NCBI GenBank assembly: GCA_929200405.1
Contig: CAKMZF010000005.1
Location: 1-37,115 of the forward strand
DNA from: an uncultured Gammaproteobacteria bacterium
GTDB taxonomy: Bacteria > Pseudomonadota > Gammaproteobacteria > Cardiobacteriales > CAKMZF01
Length of the DNA: 37,115 nucleotides
Reading direction: 5' to 3'
Part shown: positions 34,221 through 37,115 of the stretch, in pieces
Position numbering within the stretch: the first letter of the stretch is position 1
Layout of the letters: each line of letters starts with the position of its first letter
Translations under genes and position numbers: made by a program
The notes under the pieces: generated by a model
Databases searched by the model: none
The model's input: only the letters and a program-made list of their open reading frames with translations
What the model was told of the DNA's origin: nothing

Positions 34221-35258
34221 ATGCATACTCCTTTAGCGCCTCCAACAGATCACTCCTCTGTCTCCAGTGGAAAAATTGCCGTTGTATTGGTCAACCTTGG
34301 CTCGCCCAGTGCACCAACAGCCAAAGCATTAAGGCCTTATTTAAAACAATTTTTAAGTGACTCTCGAGTAGTGGAAATACCAAAACCGCTGTGGTGGCTG
34401 ATTCTCAATGGCATTATCTTAAATACTAGGCCTAAAAAATCGGCTGCCATTTATGAAAGTATTTGGGACCATCAGCGAGGCCTCTCACCATTAATCGCAC
34501 ACACAAAAGACCAAGCTGACAATCTACAAGTGCTACTAAGCGAGAGTCATGCCGAGGTAAAGGTGGTTTATGCCATGCGCTACGGTGAGCCAGCCCTTGG
34601 GGAAACCATAGAACGCCTGCATCAGCAAGGTTATGACAGACAGCTTATTATGCCGCTCTACCCTCAATACGCGGCCAGCACTACCGCGACTGTTGTAGAT
34701 GAGGTTAGCAATCACTTGCGTACAATGCGACATCAGCCCACTATCCGGTATTTACCACCTTATTATGACCATCAGGCCTATATCTCCGCGCTGGGCGAGA
34801 GTGTCAAAAGTCATTTTCAAACACTTGATTGGAGACCTCAGCATTGCATTGCCTCATTTCATGGCATACCCAAACGCTATTTTGAACTGGGCGATCCCTA
34901 TCACTGCCATTGTGCCAAAACCACGCGCCTATTAAATGAAAACCTTGTGGATATTGATTTACCGGCTTGGGAGATGACTTTTCAATCTTTATTCGGCAAA
35001 GCTGAATGGTTGAAGCCTTACACCGAACCCCGACTTATTGAGCTAGCCAAGCATGGCGTGAAAAATGTTGCCGTTATTTGTCCTGGCTTTTCCGCGGATT
35101 GCTTAGAAACATTAGAAGAGATTGCCATCGCGGCCAAAGAAGCATTTGTTGAACATGGCGGTGAAAACTTCACGCTGGTTTCCTGCTTAAACAGCAGCGA
35201 CCCAGGTATGCAAATGCTACACGACCTGACTACACAAGAGCTATCAGGTTGGGTTTAA
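34221..35258 (+). CDS. hemH: Ferrochelatase
   Basis: Inserts Fe2+ into protoporphyrin IX, the last haem step, at the cytoplasmic face of the inner membrane. The 345-residue protein shows the N-terminal VVLVNLGSPSAPTAKALRPY, PLYPQYAASTTA (about 138-149), the catalytic-His segment SFHGIPKRYFELGDPY (about 214) and CPGFSADCLETLEEI near 290, all hallmark HemH motifs. A DPYHCHCAKTT motif after the catalytic His is typical of gammaproteobacterial enzymes. It is followed at 25 nt by a LysE-type exporter gene, probably on the same transcript. Confidence 0.96.
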   Translation: MHTPLAPPTDHSSVSSGKIAVVLVNLGSPSAPTAKALRPYLKQFLSDSRVVEIPKPLWWLILNGIILNTRPKKSAAIYESIWDHQRGLSPLIAHTKDQADNLQVLLSESHAEVKVVYAMRYGEPALGETIERLHQQGYDRQLIMPLYPQYAASTTATVVDEVSNHLRTMRHQPTIRYLPPYYDHQAYISALGESVKSHFQTLDWRPQHCIASFHGIPKRYFELGDPYHCHCAKTTRLLNENLVDIDLPAWEMTFQSLFGKAEWLKPYTEPRLIELAKHGVKNVAVICPGFSADCLETLEEIAIAAKEAFVEHGGENFTLVSCLNSSDPGMQMLHDLTTQELSGWV

Positions 35259-35283
35259 TGTCAGCTGTTATTTTTAGAATCCT

Positions 35284-35934
35284 ATGAATGCCGCCGATTG
35301 GCTGACACTAAGTCTCGTCTGTCTTGCCGGTGCAGCATCGCCCGGCATGAGTTTAGCGATGATTATTAAAAATACTATCGCAGCAGGCTCTTCTGCTGGT
35401 ATCCTTGCCAGCTGGACTCACGCCTTCGGAATATTTTTTTATGCGCTTATCACCGTATTTGGCATGGGCATAGTCTTTGAAAAACTGCCTTGGCTATTTA
35501 ATGTATTGCTCATACTCGGTGCGCTATACCTGCTGAGAATTGGCATTCTCAGCTTTCTGCAATTCTTTAAAGAAAGCACAAGCTCCTCTGATTTCACTGC
35601 CAATAATGCGAAAGCCAAGATTGGCAATAGCTCGTCCTATGTTACTGCAGCAAAAGATGGGCTTTCTATCGCCACTTTTAATCCCAAAGTTCTGCTGTTT
35701 TTTGGTGCTATTTTCACAGGCTTTATTCAACAACAAAGTACCCTAGAGAAAATTTCCATGGGGTTAGTCGCTTTATTGACTGATGGGATTTGGTACAGCT
35801 TTATCGCTTTGCTGATTGGCATACCCAAAATCAGAAATAGCTTTTTAGCACACCAGAAATGGTTGTCACTGATATTTGGCTTTGTGTTCTGCGGCTACGC
35901 TCTTTACCTAGCCGCCGGTGCTTTAATCCTGTGA
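35284..35934 (+). CDS. LysE/RhtB-family translocator
   Basis: A 216-residue inner-membrane exporter with about six hydrophobic segments. The N-terminal pattern AGAASPGMSLAMIIKNTIAAG (about 15-35) contains the LysE-family SPGP-like element (here SPGM), followed by hydrophobic segments at about 40-62 and 66-85, a polar loop at 95-115, and two or three more near 130-215 including FNPKVLLFFGAIFTGF, where FNPK matches the family NPK motif. Members export amino acids or homoserine/threonine lactones. Substrate not predictable. It is 25 nt after hemH and convergent with the sugar kinase gene, 6 nt away. Confidence 0.88.
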   Translation: MNAADWLTLSLVCLAGAASPGMSLAMIIKNTIAAGSSAGILASWTHAFGIFFYALITVFGMGIVFEKLPWLFNVLLILGALYLLRIGILSFLQFFKESTSSSDFTANNAKAKIGNSSSYVTAAKDGLSIATFNPKVLLFFGAIFTGFIQQQSTLEKISMGLVALLTDGIWYSFIALLIGIPKIRNSFLAHQKWLSLIFGFVFCGYALYLAAGALIL

Positions 35935-35940
35935 ACTGAA

Positions 35941-36954
35941 TTACAGCTCAGCTAATATCTGCTGCTGTTTTTCAGCCGTCAGTCTTGGCCCATATTGCTG
36001 CACCACTGCGCCCGCTGTTTTATTGGCCAGTCTAATCGATTTCTCAACTTCCCAACCGCTAACAATACCAAAGAGATAAGCCGCGGCAAAGGAATCTCCT
36101 GCACCGTTAGTATTCAAGACTGTAATTTCATCAGTCTCCACATGGAAAATCTCGCCATTTACTTTAGCCATAGCACCTTTAGCACCAAGAGTTACCACGA
36201 CATTAGAAGCAATTTCTGACAAGCGATTCAACGCCTGATGAATGTCATCAGCATCAGTAAAGCTAATTGCTTCATCCTCATTGCTAAAAAGCACATCTAC
36301 CCCAGCGTTACCGTGGGAAATCATGCTCTGCAAACCTGCTTTGCAAAAGTTGGTCATCGCAGGGTCAGAAAATGATAGCGCCACTTTACCACCAGCTGCT
36401 TGTACCAGCGATTTCGCATAGCAAGCCGCCTCTATGGAATTATCCAGCGATGCCATATATCCCTCGAGATAGAGATAACGACTTTGTTGTAATAAATCTT
36501 CATTAATATTTTCAATAGCCAACTCACTAGAAACCCCTAAATAGGTATTCATGGTTCGCTCTGCATCTGGAGTAACCATTACCATGCACTGACCACTATT
36601 TCCAGCCTGCATTACTGCTAGACCTTCATCTATCTCAACACCGCCAAGGCGCATATCTTCACAAAAGAATTTGCCGATTGGATCATCGGCGACTCTACAA
36701 GCATAAAAAGTGCTAGCACCAAAGTTTTGAGCCCCCATAATGGTATTACCTGCCGAACCACCACTGGCTTGTTTATGCAACTCGCCACCTAGCTCATCAT
36801 TACGTGATAGCACAGATAAAATATGAGCCAATTGTTCATCATCAATCAGTTCCATCATCGCTTTTTTTACACCCAATGCTTCTAAGGCTTGATCGGTAAG
36901 CACATATTCAGAGTCAACCAAGGCATTGCCTAGGCCGTAGATATCAAATTTCAT
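35941..36954 (-). CDS. PfkB-family kinase, adenosine kinase-like
   Basis: A 337-residue ribokinase-fold sugar/nucleoside kinase. The PfkB motifs are GSAGNTIMGAQNFGA (signature 1, about 62-76) and NTNGAGDSFAAAYLFG (about 275-290) with the catalytic Asp in GAGD. The N-terminus FDIYGLGNALVDSEY and KAMMELID match the proteobacterial proteins annotated as adenosine kinase, which phosphorylate adenosine to AMP; inosine-guanosine kinases are a further possibility. ATG 36954 is chosen over ATG 36996 because AAGGAA lies 6 nt upstream and the extra 14 residues are not conserved. Cytoplasmic, monocistronic. Confidence 0.88.
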   Translation of the reverse strand: MKFDIYGLGNALVDSEYVLTDQALEALGVKKAMMELIDDEQLAHILSVLSRNDELGGELHKQASGGSAGNTIMGAQNFGASTFYACRVADDPIGKFFCEDMRLGGVEIDEGLAVMQAGNSGQCMVMVTPDAERTMNTYLGVSSELAIENINEDLLQQSRYLYLEGYMASLDNSIEAACYAKSLVQAAGGKVALSFSDPAMTNFCKAGLQSMISHGNAGVDVLFSNEDEAISFTDADDIHQALNRLSEIASNVVVTLGAKGAMAKVNGEIFHVETDEITVLNTNGAGDSFAAAYLFGIVSGWEVEKSIRLANKTAGAVVQQYGPRLTAEKQQQILAEL

Positions 36955-37061
36955 AATTTCCTTAATATTCGTAATATGTCCAAATAATACCATCATTAGT
37001 TATCCAATGCTGATGTACTTACCAAAATCTATATTATTAAAGCACCACATAATATGCTTCT

Positions 37062-37082
37062 AAGCAATAAGCAATAAGCAAT
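37062..37082. repeat. 7-bp tandem repeat, 3 copies
   Basis: AAGCAAT is repeated three times, upstream of the PfkB-family gene near the window edge, in otherwise AT-rich non-coding DNA. Its promoter effect, if any, is unknown. Confidence 0.9.
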
Positions 37083-37115
37083 ACATACTTCAATTTTAAA
37101 AGCATCTGCTCAATA

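Overview
The window is a stretch of a gammaproteobacterial chromosome, moderately AT-rich and mostly housekeeping. The lineage is suggested by the dnaX-ybaB-recR operon with an SRP RNA gene just upstream, by Coq7-type ubiquinone hydroxylase, by the asd and tRNA-Glu sequences, and by an Aas/LplT-like lipid module. I cannot name a genus. No phage, integron, CRISPR array, secretion system or defence island was found.

Layout. 1-2293: the 3' end of glmU runs into uvrD through a GTGA overlap. 2337-6702: an unrecognised lipoprotein, then an MFS transporter overlapping an acyl-ACP/acyl-CoA synthetase; the synthetase keeps a degenerate acyltransferase-like N-terminus. 6786-9313 (minus): aroA and an orphan TAXI-type TRAP binding protein. 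9737-12379: acnA with a strong terminator. 12440-13400: a decayed IS1595-like transposase abutting the C-terminal remnant of a GMC oxidoreductase, followed by an intact aldehyde dehydrogenase. 15000-15513: two tandem tRNA-Glu(TTC) units, each with its own promoter and terminator. 15544-20129: uup (minus), an M24B aminopeptidase and coq7 (plus). 20207-24311 (minus): a small membrane protein translationally coupled to asd, then an O-antigen ligase/polymerase-like membrane protein. 24312-25924: a 1.6-kb gene-free tract holding frame-broken minus-strand coding remnants, one clearly a GFA-family (zinc Mss4-like) gene, plus a 9-bp tandem repeat. 25925-28642: polA. 28728-33884 (minus): ffs (SRP RNA), dnaX, ybaB, recR and an S41 carboxy-terminal protease. 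34221-36954: hemH, a LysE-family exporter and a PfkB/adenosine kinase-like sugar kinase.

Main points beyond routine annotation. (1) dnaX contains an in-frame A AAA AAG slippery heptamer followed 4 nt later by a 7-bp hairpin, at codons 399-400 of 904; this is the expected setup for programmed -1 frameshifting that would give a gamma subunit of about 416 residues. (2) The Aas-like protein appears to carry a catalytically dead PlsC domain. (3) Three decayed loci were read by eye: IS1595 transposase, GMC oxidoreductase C-terminus and GFA. (4) The tRNA-Glu repeats differ by a compensatory base-pair change in the terminator stem. I found no convincing undescribed multi-gene system.
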